A DNA stretch of 64,000 bases from Dryococelus australis (taxonomy: Eukaryota > Arthropoda > Insecta > Phasmatodea > Phasmatidae): contig CM057000.1 of the NCBI GenBank assembly GCA_029891345.1, positions 126,641,338 through 126,705,337 of the forward strand. The letters run 5' to 3'. Of this stretch, positions 45,893 through 59,190 are shown piece after piece. The translations under genes and the position numbers were made by a program. Numbering within the stretch: position 1 is the first letter of the stretch; each line of letters opens with the position of its first letter. The notes beneath the pieces are model-generated. The model did no database searches, was not told the DNA's origin, and was given only the letters and a program-made list of their open reading frames with translations.

Positions 45893-48800
45893 TAGACACA
45901 CTTGTAGAATAACATGTGGTTGGAGCAGATAATCGATTGTTCGATTAATCGAAATGCGCATGCATACCTATTAATCGAACAATTGATTTGTTGCTAATTG
46001 ACTAGTCAATTAGTAGCTGATTAATTAATGTGATTAATTAGTGTAATTAATCGATTTAATTAAAATATTTGGTATCAATTTTTTTCAATTATATGGAATT
46101 ATTTGATATCAAAGAATGTTTATTAATTTATTCAGGTTATGAGGATGATATTGGCGGAGCAGCATCAATTTGTTCCGTGTGACGTCCTGGAGTCGACTGA
46201 CCAGGGGGATGAGTTGTAATTATTTATATATGTGTTAATGTTGGTGTAAGAGTGGTATAAGTAATATTTATATTTTTTGTTTGTGGATGGAGCGAGAACA
46301 CGCGGCAGGTTCCTGGGATACTAGGCGAGTGAGGTGTGGATGGAGTGATAGCATGCGGTGGGTTCCTGGGACACCTAGGGCAGTAAGGTGTGGATGGAGT
46401 GGGAGCGCGCATGTCAATTCTGGGACACTTAGCGAGTGAGGAGCGGATAATCGCTTGTTCGATTAATCGATTATGAGCGAGGGAACGTGTCACTTCTGGA
46501 CCATTACGACTTACGTTCAATTAGCCAACTGAAATCATTACTGATCATAAAAAATTACTTTAACTATGGATTACCACACGCAAACATTAAATCGAATTAA
46601 TATAGACACGATATATTAAAAATTGCTTGTGACAACCACGAGACAAATTCATTAAAACGACTTCCCCAAAAAAACACGACAGAACGGAACACAAAATGCA
46701 TATTAATACTGTAAGGAAATTCCGTAATAATATTTCAAAAATATTTCGTGTCATAAATGACACGAAAAAAAGTTAATCCAACCAAACGAAATTCACATGT
46801 TCAAAATACGCAAAATTGTTAACGATTAGATTGAACACACAAAATCCTACAGCAAACTATTTAAATATGAACACATGAAAAAGATATTTTACACTCACCC
46901 AGGAACGAAATAACCATAGCACACTAAATTATTCACTTATGTCCCACGAAGCCAGGTGTAATAAATTCACAATTCAATAAAAACATACGATTTACAATCA
47001 AAATTAAAACTACAAGCCCAGACAAGCTAAAAATCTCCTCCTAATTTAATGACATCCCACACTGATCCACTCAGCCCAAATCTCCAGGTGTCATAAAATT
47101 TCCCCCTGACAAAAATCCTCTCCAACACTGACATAAACATACACAAAGTCGCACATACTTCATCCTCATCGACTCTGAAAACACACATCTAGGAATGTAA
47201 ATGAAAATGATCAGCCAAATGTCTGTTTTTAAAAACACGTAAGTATAATCATTTCACAAACGCGTCATTCGTTAGCTCATTCAACCGTCACAATCTATCG
47301 CCTATTGCGTAAGAATATATTGCGAAAACCTTATGCATATACTACGTTATATCATACGTTAATACGCACTACCGCTGCTCTTACGAAAGCGAACGCCGGC
47401 GGATCGCCTCTGCCACTCCGAAGTTCGCCTAGTGCGAAAGGCTATCGCACGAATTTCCCCATAAATTTATAATAATAAAACGTTTCAATTTAATCAAAAC
47501 CTAATGACTATCCGAACACACGAGAGAAAACTGTATGGGACATGATAAATTCTCCAGGCAGCTCGCCTGCTCGGATAGAACTAACCTCTCTAAGGAGCAA
47601 GCAGAATGCATCACCCTTTACACCGCGCAAGTCACCCCACAGACGCGATCTCCCGACACTGGAAAAGGAGCTGCTCCAATATTTCACGCCTCAAGACAGT
47701 TGGGTGAGGTGTGAGGGGTGAGAAGCAAACTCACCGTTCGAGGCAAGTCTGCCTCGGCGAGTAACTTTCAAACACTAGAAACATATTTCCCTACAGGTCT
47801 CCATCAAAACTATGCGTATTCCTTAAAAAAAATTTTTTATACCGAAATACATTCTAAAACTTCTACCCAAATTTCAAAGAAATATCCTGTGAACGAACCG
47901 ATTTAAGATAATTACAAATAGCAACGGAAGTATTGCGTTATTTAAGGTTCCAACTCATCGTTTCTCAAGACTTAAACAAAGTAATTAAAAATCCGTTTTC
48001 AACTCTTTAAGCATTTTTGCTATCTAGACATTCAACAGCTAACACAATTCTATACAAAATTTAAATGTATGTATATTTTCGAAATTACGTGTTTGCATCT
48101 TGATATTTACGAAACTATAAGTTTTTAACCAATCTTCGTATACGCGCATTACTGTCCCTAAGAAAAAATGTACAGGAATTCATACTGAAAAGTATTTCCT
48201 CATCACTATCACTTAAGCCTGAAGTTTCATTAACCCCAAAATTTCCTACAAATGAATTTTAACACAAGCTCCGTCGAAATTGTTTCGCAGTAAAAGTTTG
48301 AAATTCTCGTAGCGAATACACGCAGACATCTTCGGAAATCCTAGCCGAATGACGCACGGAATAAAAAAAAAAAAAAAAAAAATGGATAAATAATAATAAA
48401 TTTTCAAATGAAGGAAAATTCTTTTGCACACTATAACCTATCGCAATAAAAGAATTAGACATACAACGAAAAATTTCACTTGGGGGGGGGGGGGGGGGGA
48501 ACTACCCTTACGACACATATTAAATTATTATTAATTCAAAATTTCACTTCCCTGGAAAAATAAATAGTTCACTTACAGTATTTCGCGTATTTTCCTATCG
48601 TGAAAAGATATATCGGTATAATTATGAGGAAGATTAACTTAAAAACGGAACTCGCACATACTTAGTGAGAAAATATAAGCACGATGCAACAGAACTAATT
48701 GAATTTAAAAGCTCTAGATGCTTTCTCAAAGAAAAAACTATAAAATTATTTAAAATCAATAACAGACACACGTAAATGTCTTTACGGAATCGCTCTTAAC

Positions 48801-50675
48801 ACCGTCTCTCACAACGACAGATGAAATCCCACAAATTCTCATAGATCAGATTCACAAACGTATTTCACCTAAAATACTACGGATGACCAACATTTATAAA
48901 AATGAATCCGATATAATTTTATTAACACACATAAATAATATTGTGGCGCCTATCGCATACTGACCTCCGCCATCCTCAAAAGTTTTCGTAAATCTAACAT
49001 GACACAGAGCGAGGATAAGCCAGCTAGACTGTCTGCGTAAGGGCGCGCACGGCATCGTTTCACTCCCCCAGCAACGATTACTCCTGACTCCCCCTACAAG
49101 CCCGGTGAGTGATGAACTGCTCCAAGCCTTTTGCCAAGGAATGTTTGGAAAATTTCCGCATCTTGCATCTCAAATGTCTGACCATTTGCTTCCAATTAAT
49201 AAAAAAATTAACAAGTCCCACTTAAAAATTACCTCCTTAACACGAAGAATTACATTCCAAATATCTTTAACTAAAAAAAAAAAATTCAACTAAAGTATAA
49301 TTTGTTTTCAAAAATTTTTTATTTCAATCCGCAAAATTCTATTCCTATTTCCACTAAACTTGCAACAATTTTAAGTTTAAAGAATTTTCAGGAAACTACA
49401 ACTACGAATACTTTCACATAAGGGACATTTTCAATATATAAATCTTACGGAATACAAAGACTGTTTGTATAAGTTATATTTTAAAGAACGTTGTTCTAAA
49501 ATGTGTATAATCTGATTTACTGAAATGCTAGCATTACAAAAGTCAAAGGTTTTATGTAGGTAAAAACTACATATTCAAACTGTAAAATATTTTTGCATAG
49601 GGGAGAAATTACGTATTTTGCGTTTAGATATCTCTACTAAACGAAATTTAAGTTGTATTCACCGATTCAATTAATTCTTCTTTTACAAATGAGAACAGCA
49701 AAGATTAGCAGAAATGTATATATTTGAGCAAATATACGTCAGTATCATGTTTCCATCGAAAATTAAACCGATAGGAATTCGTATCGGAGTTGTAAAGCTC
49801 CTATATTTAAACAAAAAAGCCATATTTTAAACATTTCGAACCTGATAGGATCTTGGGAGCTATAATAAACGAAGGTATAATACCTCGAGCACGTTTTATT
49901 TACGAAACTACGAGTTTAAACCAATCTTCGTAGACGTGAAAATAAAGACTCTCTCCTACAAATTACTTTGACAAATGATATCAACCAGGATTGTAGGGTT
50001 TACCATCACACTTATCAGGAATGTGGATATTTGGGTAAATATAAAACGATTTTATTAAAAAATACTACATTGCAACAAAACATTAACGAAATGGCACATA
50101 TCCAGCCTGAAATGACTTCTACCGAACTTGTAAAATGATAAATTCAACGATACTTCAACAAACGTTTCCCAAAAAAAGCATATTTTATACCAAATTGAAG
50201 GGAAACAGCAAACATTTTACATTCGAACACTATGTAAGTAAGACATCAATTTCCGACTTCTGGCAAAATAATTATATATTATATAAATTATACAGTTGAC
50301 AGAATCGAATATAAAAAAATTTACAGAGAAACGAATTTCCTATTAAATATATACGTTTAAAAACAGAACATATTTAAAATCAATGTCGAAACTAATAGCT
50401 GTAACCGAATGAAGGCTGAATCTATACCTACTCTCCGAATGAATATATTCTAGAAAACAGAAGACTTCTAAACCCATATAACTCTTACACGCTCCTAAAG
50501 GAAAGTACTTACATTCAGTTAATCAAATATGATGTTAAGACATACTGATTCTAAACAAATTTCCAGCCACCAAAAAATCTTCAAACATTTTGATACTTAA
50601 ATCCATATTTATACCAAATACCTTTTCGAAAAGTATTTAAAATAAACATATATTTTCCAAAGGATTTGCACACAG
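45893..50675 (+). repeat. Left arm of the giant inverted repeat
   Basis: Starts around GACACACTTGTAGAATAACA and ends near TTCCAAAGGATTT. It contains the outer tandem repeats (46270-46440), a GC-richer block at 47560-47760 (mirrored at 55030-55270), a poly-A run near 48364, a poly-G run at 48482-48499 and a GC-richer block at 48955-49110. The matching part of the right arm lacks the poly-G run, so that run arose or expanded after the arms formed. Confidence 0.8.
46270..46475. repeat. Outer tandem repeats of the left arm, about 54-bp unit, three copies
   Basis: Three units start GTGTGGATGGAG and end near GGGACACTTAGCGAGTGAG (with GGTTCCTGGGATACTAGGCG and GGTTCCTGGGACACCTAGGG variants). They are followed by GAGCGGATAATCGCTTGTTC and TCGATTAATCGATTATGAGC. 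The same set appears inverted at 56340-56620 in the right arm, and a solo GAGCAGATAATCGATTGTTC lies at the outer edge near 45923. Confidence 0.8.
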
Positions 50676-52128
50676 AATCGTTGGTTCATTGACCGTCAGA
50701 TTAGATGGAAAGCACTATGGTAGAGTTATAAAGATCACTTATGTCTGTGGAATGTAGAATGGGGAGAAATTGAGTTTGAAAATAGAAAGTTTTTGTAGAG
50801 GATTCCTCCGCTGTGATGGATTTCAGATATTTACAGGATATATTTACACTAAGACCTATTGGCTGGGGCGATGTAGTTAAATCTAGCAGAGGCCTCCTAC
50901 ACCTTGAAAGAAATCTTTGAAAGTCTATGTCAGTATCTGTTTGATTTTTACATATCCTAGCGTTGGTTAGTCTGCATGCAATTGAAGAAGGGCAAACCAG
51001 AAAACGACTTATTTCCCAATCCTGAATTAAGATAGCGAAATTTTGGAGGAAATATAGTGGTTAGAGCAGGAAATTTCAACTGTGGTGCTCTGTGAGGTGC
51101 TGAGTGAGCTGTCAATTGCGGTGCCAATTGCAGAGCCAATTGCGGAGCCAATTGCGGTGCTAATTCTGGTGCCAACTGTGGTGACAATTATGGTGCCAAT
51201 TGCGATGTTGATTGTGGAGAACCGTGGATACAAATTGTATAATGTCTATTCAAAATATCGGCTCGAGAAAACTGCTTCTGGCAGAAATCACTCTGAAACT
51301 GTTAGCTCGAGGTTTTCACTCCCCAGCTTGTTCTTTTGTGTCTTCGTAAATTCTCCAAATCTGTTAATTCATTACCACAAAAGTGACACAGCAAATCCTT
51401 AATTGAATCCACACTCTTCCAAGTCTAGAATGGAACTGAAAAGTGTATCTCTTTTATAGGCAGTGTATGTAATTCGAGGAATTATAAATTCTAGGAAGCA
51501 ATTGGAGTACATTATACGTTTGAAATGTATGTTCAAGTATTAAATCGCCTTTAAATTACTACTGTTAATTTAACCAATGTCCCTCCAACAAACCATTATT
51601 GTTAAATGTACGTAATTAAATATAAGGGAATTTTACAATTAATGCATTTGTAAAGTCAGTTAAACACAAAAAAAGTAGTTTCAAACAATTTATTTCGCTA
51701 TGTGTGTATTGTAAAGTACGTTTTCATAAACAATAGATGTTTACAAAAGCACACACACATTTACATAATTTCTTTACTTTGACAATATTTGTAGTGTTTC
51801 CATCTGTTTGATTGCCTTGCCGTAAAAGTGCGAACACATTTCTTCGATGGTGAACAGAAAATCTTGACAGATCTGGACAAGATATTAAATCACTAAATTG
51901 GATATTTTTTAAATGAAACAAACAAGAGTTTTCATAGACGCAAATAGTTTAGTGGAAAAAATACTTGTTTACAAAAACAGCAAAACTGTTAGTTTTCACA
52001 ACTTTCTCTAAATGGTTTACTCAAACGTGCAATTAACTTGGTAGTATTCAATTTAAATGATTATTTCTTGTAGAGAAAGCTAGATGCAATTCCGTAATAA
52101 AGTGTAATTTCTAGTTTATAAAGTAAAA
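50676..52128. other. Spacer (loop) of the giant inverted repeat
   Basis: About 1.45 kb present once. It contains a 12-bp minisatellite (51097-51220) and AT-rich sequence. No gene is recognised; the repetitive minus-strand frame 51187-50957 (Ala-Pro-Gln-Leu units) comes from the minisatellite. Confidence 0.7.
51097..51220. repeat. 12-bp minisatellite (GCCAATTGCGGT)
   Basis: About ten tandem variants of GCCAATTGCGGT/A, decaying to the right (GCCAACTGTGGT, GACAATTATGGT, GTTGATTGTGGA). Confidence 0.9.
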
Positions 52129-55100
52129 ATCCTTTGAAAAATATATATTTGTTTAACATACTTTTCGAAAAGGTATTTGGTATAAATATGAATTACGTAT
52201 CAAAATGTTTGAAGATTGTTTGATGGTTGGAAAACTGTTTAGAATCAGTACGTCTTAATGTAATATTTGATTAACTGACTAGAAGTGCTTTCATTTTAGG
52301 AGTGTGTAAGAGTTATATGGGTTTAGAAGTCTTCTGTTTTCTAGAATATATTCATTCGGAGAGTAGGTATAGATTCAGCCTTCATTCGGTTACAGCTATT
52401 AGTTTCGACATTGATTTTAAATATGTTCTGTTTTTAAACGTATATATTTAATAGGAAATTCGTTTCTCTGTAAATTTTTTTATATTCGATTCTGTCAACT
52501 GTATAATTTATATAATATATAATTATTTTGCCAGAAGTCGGAAATTAATGTTTTACTTATATAGTGTTCGAATGTAAAATGTTTACTGTTTCCCTTCAAT
52601 TTTGCTTAAAATGTGCTTTTTTAGGAAACGTTTGTTGAAGTATCGTTGAATTTATCATTTTACAAGTTCGGTAGAAGTCATCTCAGGCTGGATATGTGCC
52701 ATTTCGTTAATGTTTTGTTGCAATGTAGTATTTTTTAATAAAATCGTTTTATATTTACCCAAATATCCACATTCCTGATAAGCGTGATGGTAAACCCTAC
52801 AATCCTGGTTGATATCATTTGTCAAAGTAATTTGTAGGAGAGAGTCTTTATTTTCACGTCTACGAAGATTGGTTTAAACTCGTAGTTTCGTAAATAAAAC
52901 GTACTCGAGGTATTATACCTTCGTTTATTATAGCTCCCAAGATCCTATCAGGTTCGAAATGTTTAAAATATGGCTTTTTTGTTTAAATATAGGAGCTTTA
53001 CAACTCCGATACGAATTCCTATCGGTTTAATTTTCGATGGAAACATGATATTGACGTATATTTGCTCAAATATATACATTTCTGCAAATTTTTGTTTGGC
53101 TCATTTGTAAAAGAAAAATTAATTGTATCATTCTCTATTTCCACGTATATGAAACTTTGCTTATAGGGAATACCACTTTAAGTTTGTTTCGTAGAGATAT
53201 CTAAACACAAAATATGTAATTTCTCTGCTATGCACAAATATTTAACAGTTTGAATATGTAGTTTTTACCTACATAAAACCTTTGACTTGTGTAGTGCTGG
53301 CATTTTAGCAAATCAAATGATACACATTCTTTAAAAAAACGTATCTTATATAAACTGTCTTTAGATTCCATAAGATTTATATATTGATAATATCTCTTAT
53401 GTGAAATTATTTGTTGTTGTAGTTTACCGGAAATACTTTAAACTTAAAATTATTGAAAGTTTAGAGGAAATCGTATAAAATTTTTGCGGATTAAAATAAA
53501 AATTTCTAAAATACGGCTTATATTTTCATTGAATTTTTTTTTTTTAATTAAAGATATTTACAACGCAATTCTTTGTCATAAGGAGGTAATTTGTCAGTGA
53601 GACTTGTAAAATTTTTATTCGTTGGAAGCAAATGGTCAGAAATTTGAGATGCAAGATACGGTAATTTTCCAAACATTTCTTGACAAAAGGCTTGGAGCAG
53701 TTCATCACTCTCCGGACTTAGGGGGAATCAGGGGTAATCGTTGCTGGGGGAGTGAAACGATAACTTGCGCGCCCTTATGCAGACAGTCTAGCGGGCTTAT
53801 CCTCGCTCTGTGTCATTTTAGATTTAGGATAACTTTCGACGTTGGCAGAGGTCACTATGCGATAGGCGCCACAATATTATTTACGCTTATTAATACAATT
53901 ATATCGGTTTTCTTTTTATAAACGTTGAATATCGGGAATATTTTCATATGGAATACGTTTGTGAATCTGATCTATGAGAGTTTGTGGTATTTCAACAGTC
54001 ATTGTGAGAGATTGTGTTAAGAGTGATTCCATAAGGACATTCATGCATGTTTATTATTGAATTTAAATAATTTTACAGTTTTGTCTTTTAGCAAGTATAT
54101 AGAGTTTTTTTTTAACGCAAATCGTTTGGTTACATCGTGCTTATATTTTCTCACTAAGTATGTGCGAGTTCCATTTTTAAGTTAATCTTCCTCATAATTA
54201 TACCGATATATCTTTTCACGATAGGAAAATACGCGAAATACTGTAAGTGAACTATTTATTTTTCCCAGGAAAGTAAAATTTTGAATGAATAATAATTTAG
54301 AATGTGTCATTGGGGTATGTTTTTAATATTTCATGTGAAATATTTTGACGTAGGTCTAATTCTTTTATTTCGATAGGTTATAGTGTGCAAAATAAGTTTC
54401 CTTCATTTGGAAATTTGCATAGTCCATTATTTTTTTAATATTCCGTGCATCATTCGGCTAGGATTTCCGAAGATAGACTGCGTGTAGTCCCTATGAGAAT
54501 TTTAAACTTTCACTGCGATACATTTTCATTGGAGTTTGTTTTAAAATTCATTTCTATGACATTTTGGGGTAAGTGAAACTTCAGACTTAAATGATAGAGA
54601 CGAGAAAATTCTCTTTCAGTGTGATCTACTGTATATTTATTTGTTAGTGACAGTAATTCGCGTATACGAAGATTGGTTAAAAACTTATAATTTCTTAAAA
54701 ATCAAGATGCAAACACGTAATTTGAAAATGTATGCACGCACATTTAAATTGTTTATAGAATTGTGTTAGCTGTTAAATGTTTGGATAGCAAAAGTGCTCA
54801 AAGAGTGTAAAATGGATTTTCAAATACTTTGTTTAAGTCTTTAGAAACAATGTGGTTGAATCTAGAATAACATAATAATTCTGTTGCTACTTGTAATTAT
54901 CTTAAATTGGTTCGTTCGCGGGATATTTCATTGAAATTTGGGTTAAAGTTTTAGAATGCATTTCGATATAAAAATATTTTTTAAAGAAATAACCATAGTT
55001 TTGTCGGAGGCGTGTTTGGAAATGTTTCTATTGTTTTTTTAGTTACTCGCCGTGGCAGACTTGTCTGGACAGGTGAGTTTGCTTCTTGCCCCTACCATAT

Positions 55101-56970
55101 CCCCCAGCTGTCTTGAGGAGCGAAATATTGGAGGAGCTCCTTTGACATTGTCTGGAGACTGTGTCGGTGGGGTGACTTGTGGGGTGTAAAGAGTGAGTCC
55201 AGCATTCGGCTTGCTCCTCGGAGAGGTTAGTTCAATCCGAGCAGACGAGCAGCCTGAAGCATTGATCCCACCAGATACAGTTTTCTCTCGCGTGTTCCGA
55301 TAAGTAATAGGTTTTTATTTATTTGAAACTTTTTTTATTGTTATTTATTTACAGGGAATGTGTGCGATATTCTGTCGCAGTAGGCGATCGTCGGAGCGAC
55401 AGAGATGATCCATCGGCGTACAGTTTTGTTAGAACAGCGGTACTGCGTATTAATGTGTGATGTAACAAAGTATGTGTGACGGGTTTTCGCAATAAGCTTT
55501 TGCAATAGGCTTTCGAAATAGGCGATTGATTGTGACGGTTGTATGGGCTAACGAAAGACGCGTTTGTGAAATGATTATACTTACGTGTTTTTAAAAACAG
55601 ACATTTGGGTGATCATTTATGTATATGTTCCATGATGCGTGTTTTCTGAGTCAATGTGGGTGAAGTATGTGTGACTTCGTGTATGTGTATGTCAGTGTTG
55701 GAGGGGATTTTTGACAGGGGGAAATATTTATGACATCTGGAGAGTTGGGCTTAGTGGATCGGTGTGGGAGGTCATTCAATTAGGAGGTGATTTTTAGCTT
55801 GTCAGGAATTTTAGTTTTAATTTTGATTGTAAATCGTATGATTTTATTGATTTGTGAATTTATTACACCTGGCTTTGTAGGCGATAAGTGAGTAGTTTAG
55901 TGTGCTATGGTTATTTCATTCCTGGGTGAGTGTAAAATATATTTTTTAAGTGTTCATATTTAAATAGTTTGTTGTAGGATTTTGTGTGTTTCAAACTAAT
56001 CTTTAACAATTTTGCATATTTTGAATGTTTGAAATAGGTTTGGTGTTATTAACTTTGTTTCCCGTCATTTAGTCAGGTGTTTATAATATCATTAAAGAAA
56101 TTAATTACGATATTAATATAAATTTTGTGTTCTGTTCTGTCATGTTCGGGGTAAGTCGTTTTAATGAATTTTTCTCATGGTTATCACAAGTAATTATTCA
56201 TATCTTGTGTCTATATTAATTATATTTACTGTTGTGTGTGGTAATCCCATCATTATAATAATTTTTTAATGATCCGTACTGATTTCAGTTGGCTAATTGA
56301 ACGTAAACCCTAGTGGTCCAGAAGTGACACACGTACCCTCGCTCATAATCTATTAATCGATTATCCACTCTTTACTCGCTAAGTGTTCCAGAAGTGACAA
56401 GCGTGCTCCCGATCCTCACTCACCTAGGTTTTCCCAGGAACCCGCCGCATGTTCTCGCTCCATACATACCTCACTCGCCTAGTGTCCCAGGAACCCACCG
56501 TGTGTTATCGCTTCATCCACACCTTACTCGTATAGTGTCCCACGAACCTGCCACGTGTTCTCATACCATCCACAAACAAAAAAAAATTACTTATAGCACT
56601 CTTACACCAACATTAACACATATATAAACAATTACAACCCATCCCTCCGGTCAGTCGACTCCAGGACGTCACACTGAACACATTGATGTTGCTTCACCAA
56701 TATCACCCTTATGACATTAATAAATTAATAAACAATCTTTGATGTAAAATAATACCATAAAATTAAAAAAAATTATATCAATACATTATTTAATTAATTT
56801 GATTAATTGCATGGATTAATTAATCCATTTAATTAATTAACTACTTACCGACTAATCTATTAGCAACTAATGGACTATTCTATTATTCGATATCCATGCG
56901 AATTTCGATTAATCGAATAATCGAACAAACGGTTATCCACTCCATCGACATGTCATTCAACAAGTGTCCC
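52129..56970 (-). repeat. Right arm of the giant inverted repeat
   Basis: Mirror of 45893-50675, starting near AATCCTTTGAAAAATATATA. A 99-codon plus-strand frame at 53622-53921 spans the region mirrored by the left arm's 48955-49170 block. The left arm does not keep that frame open, so selection for it is not supported. The outer end near 56940-56970 (ACATGTCATTCAACAAGTGT) mirrors the extreme left end. Confidence 0.8.
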
Positions 56971-57780
56971 AGGAACCCGCCGTTGTCTCTACTTAGCAGT
57001 GATGCTCTGTTATTAAAGCCACGTGTCAGGGAGCCCATGTTGCACTCTGTATTAGCCGAAATGCCGTAGCTTAGGCAGGACCTCTTATTATCCCATGCAG
57101 TCGTCATGTACTCAATTGTATACACGTTGTAAGTGGAATAATATTTACGACCAGTACTGTACATATAGTCTATTCACGTTTTCCTTACACTTTTTTTTAA
57201 TGAAACCTTTGGAAAACACACCATATTTAATGTGTTTTGCGGTTTCCTAAATATTTCATACATCACAAGCGTTTCACATTTCTGTTAATATTAAAGTACT
57301 TTATTTTTGGTTAAATTTATCTGATAGGTATACTTTATCTATAAACTATAATTTTCAGATGTATAGCAGATATGATTAAAGACAGTGACAAAAATAGTGT
57401 GTTGGTAAATGCCTAGTAGGAAATACTTCTTATGTAAAAATATCTTTAAAGTGGATGTGCACGAATACGGTGTGTTGGCACTCTGGTGCAATGACCTTAC
57501 TTTTGTTTATACAATGTGGAGGAATATACTGGAAGTAGAACTTTAGCAGAACTTCAGAAAAGGGCAAAGTAACCGTGGATGGAGTATAATCGTCCATGTG
57601 GCTAATATTATTAGTGACATTTCACACACCTCTCTGACATGAATGGCTGATGTCGATATCATCGAGCAGGCGTCACGCGGTCCACTAGTCGCGTGACAAG
57701 TGCCGAACGAAAGTACTGGGACTATAAATAAAAAATTGCGTAATTGCAACACCTGATCTCGGAATTTACTGTGTGACTGA
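56971..57780. other. Anonymous sequence
   Basis: Open frames of 69-93 codons on the minus strand have no recognised domains. It is the right flank of the giant inverted repeat. Confidence 0.45.
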
Positions 57781-58577
57781 GGCCGTGTCCGAAATGGCAG
57801 ATTTTGTTGACAGAATGTTCACGTGACGCGTTTTTTAAATACAAAAATGACGTGTTTGGTAATTTGGTATTTAGTACGTTAGAGGATGTTAGCAAAAATA
57901 CAAAATTACAAAATCAGCACCATGTTGGTTTTAATGCGTCATTAAAACTTTTTTTAAAAACACACTGCTCTTCAAAAATACGCTAGGCATGTTTTAACGC
58001 AAGTAAGTGTTGTGCAGTGTATTTTGCAACATATTTTTTTTTTAAGTCATTGCTAGAGACCGACAAAGTTCGCGTAATTTTTTTCGCGTCAGTCTAAAAT
58101 TCACAGTGCTGTATATACTCGAGTCAGCGTCGTTTCTCCATTGGCTGCTGCCTTGACGTTAAGTCACTCCCTTTCCGAGTGAACTGCAGGTGATTGGGGA
58201 ACACGGTTGCGGAGCGTCCACTTCTTGGCGCAGCGTTACCAGCGGCGTGTCGAATAAAGACTGGTCCAATGACAAAGTTATTGCAAAGGAAAAGTGTTTT
58301 AAGTTTAGCATGTCCCCAGATAGTAACGGGAATTATGCAGGTTTCTAAACAATTTACTATGATCTTATTTATTAACATATTCGCAGCATTCCAGTAACGA
58401 TTGTATAAATATTACGTCAATTTCCAGCATTACATTTAGATGAAAAAAATGTTTTCACGGTTGATGTAAAAAATGCCTGGCCGCGAGCGCTAAACAAGCG
58501 ACTGCCAAAAATGTCAGAATTGAAATTTACGAAATGACAAATTACAAAATAACGAATTTGTTATTTCGGACACGGCC
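57781..58577. mobile_element. Non-autonomous TIR element (GGCCGTGTCCGAAAT ends)
   Basis: Left GGCCGTGTCCGAAATGGCAG and right TTATTTCGGACACGGCC are inverted copies of at least 15 bp bounding about 797 bp. The end style recalls ISL2EU-type elements of the PIF/Harbinger superfamily, but the target duplication is unclear (CTGA versus CTGG). No transposase is inside. Confidence 0.65.
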
Positions 58578-58659
58578 CTGGACACTTGAAGAATTCGACG
58601 GAGTAACAAGACGTGGTGATAAAGACAGAGAGAGAGTATATATATTGCCAGTGTACTGT

Positions 58660-58925
58660 TCAGACCACGGGAAGAGCTCTGCAGTCAAGCCGCCGTAGTG
58701 GCAGCACTGCAGTGGAGTCGCGGGGGTCCCCAGCGGCCAATCAGACAAGCTGTGCTCGGTTCATTAGCCGGCCGGAAGTACGGCGAGCGTCTCGCTGAGC
58801 TGCGGCGCATGCGTGGTTCCACGACGTCGGCCTGCAGTAGGGCGCCGCCCGTAGCGGAGGCGAATCACGTACGTGCACTGTAAACAAAGTGGCGAATCCA
58901 CAACAGTCCTGATTATAGTGCGCTC
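58660..58925. promoter_or_regulatory. CpG-rich patch with CCAAT and GCGCATGCG motifs
   Basis: A GC- and CpG-rich interval in AT-rich DNA. It holds GGCCAATCAGA (CCAAT box, about 58735), GCGGCGCATGCGTGG (NRF-1-like palindrome, about 58802) and several CGCC blocks. Open frames of 61-85 codons cross it on both strands without a recognised domain. It could be a host promoter or CpG island, or part of a GC-rich repeat. Confidence 0.3.
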
Positions 58926-58938
58926 GTATTTCGTCCGT

Positions 58939-59040
58939 TGGCTGTTCACGGTGAAGCGAGCACTTTTGAAGCCCCAGTTTCGACCGTTATTCCAAACGAG
59001 AGGGCTTTCAAAAGTGCTCACTTTACGCAGAATAGCCTAT
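58939..59040 (+). mobile_element. MITE family 1, copy H (internally deleted)
   Basis: About 102 bp: GGCTGTTCACGGTGAAGCGA at the left, AAAAGTGCTCACTTTACGCA at the right, and only about 30 bp between. Little more than the two TIRs remains. Confidence 0.8.
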
Positions 59041-59190
59041 AAAACACCCGTGAAGTAAATACTGTGCCAGCTGATATACAGTTAACCGCACTCACATTCT
59101 GAGTAAAAACAACACTCTTTAATTGAATACTTACTTCAGAGCGCTGGCCACCGAAAAACGTCTGTCCCATTTGTAGACATTACCTGTCAT

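Larger units (their letters stand above)
45893..56970. mobile_element. Giant foldback-like inverted repeat element (about 11 kb)
   Basis: Two arms of about 4.8 kb in opposite orientation flank a 1.45-kb unique spacer. Arm sequences can be matched throughout, for example ACCTTTTCGAAAAGTATTTA (50621) with TACTTTTCGAAAAGGTATTT (52160), and GTCGACTGACCAGGG near 46192 with CAGTCGACTCCAGG near 56654. In the stretches I compared, identity is about 90%. The outer ends carry TCGATTAATCG palindromes and short tandem repeats, as in Foldback-type elements. No coding region was recognised in arms or spacer. No clean target duplication was found. A duplicated inverted segment is the alternative explanation. 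Confidence 0.7.

Noticed and set aside
53622-53921. 99-codon open frame in the right arm of the giant inverted repeat
   Set aside because: The mirrored sequence in the left arm is not open, and there is no recognised domain.
45893-56970. Assembly artefact producing a mirrored contig
   Set aside because: The arms differ by roughly 10% with many scattered changes, and the spacer is unique. An artefact would give nearly identical arms. Long reads would still be needed to exclude it fully.
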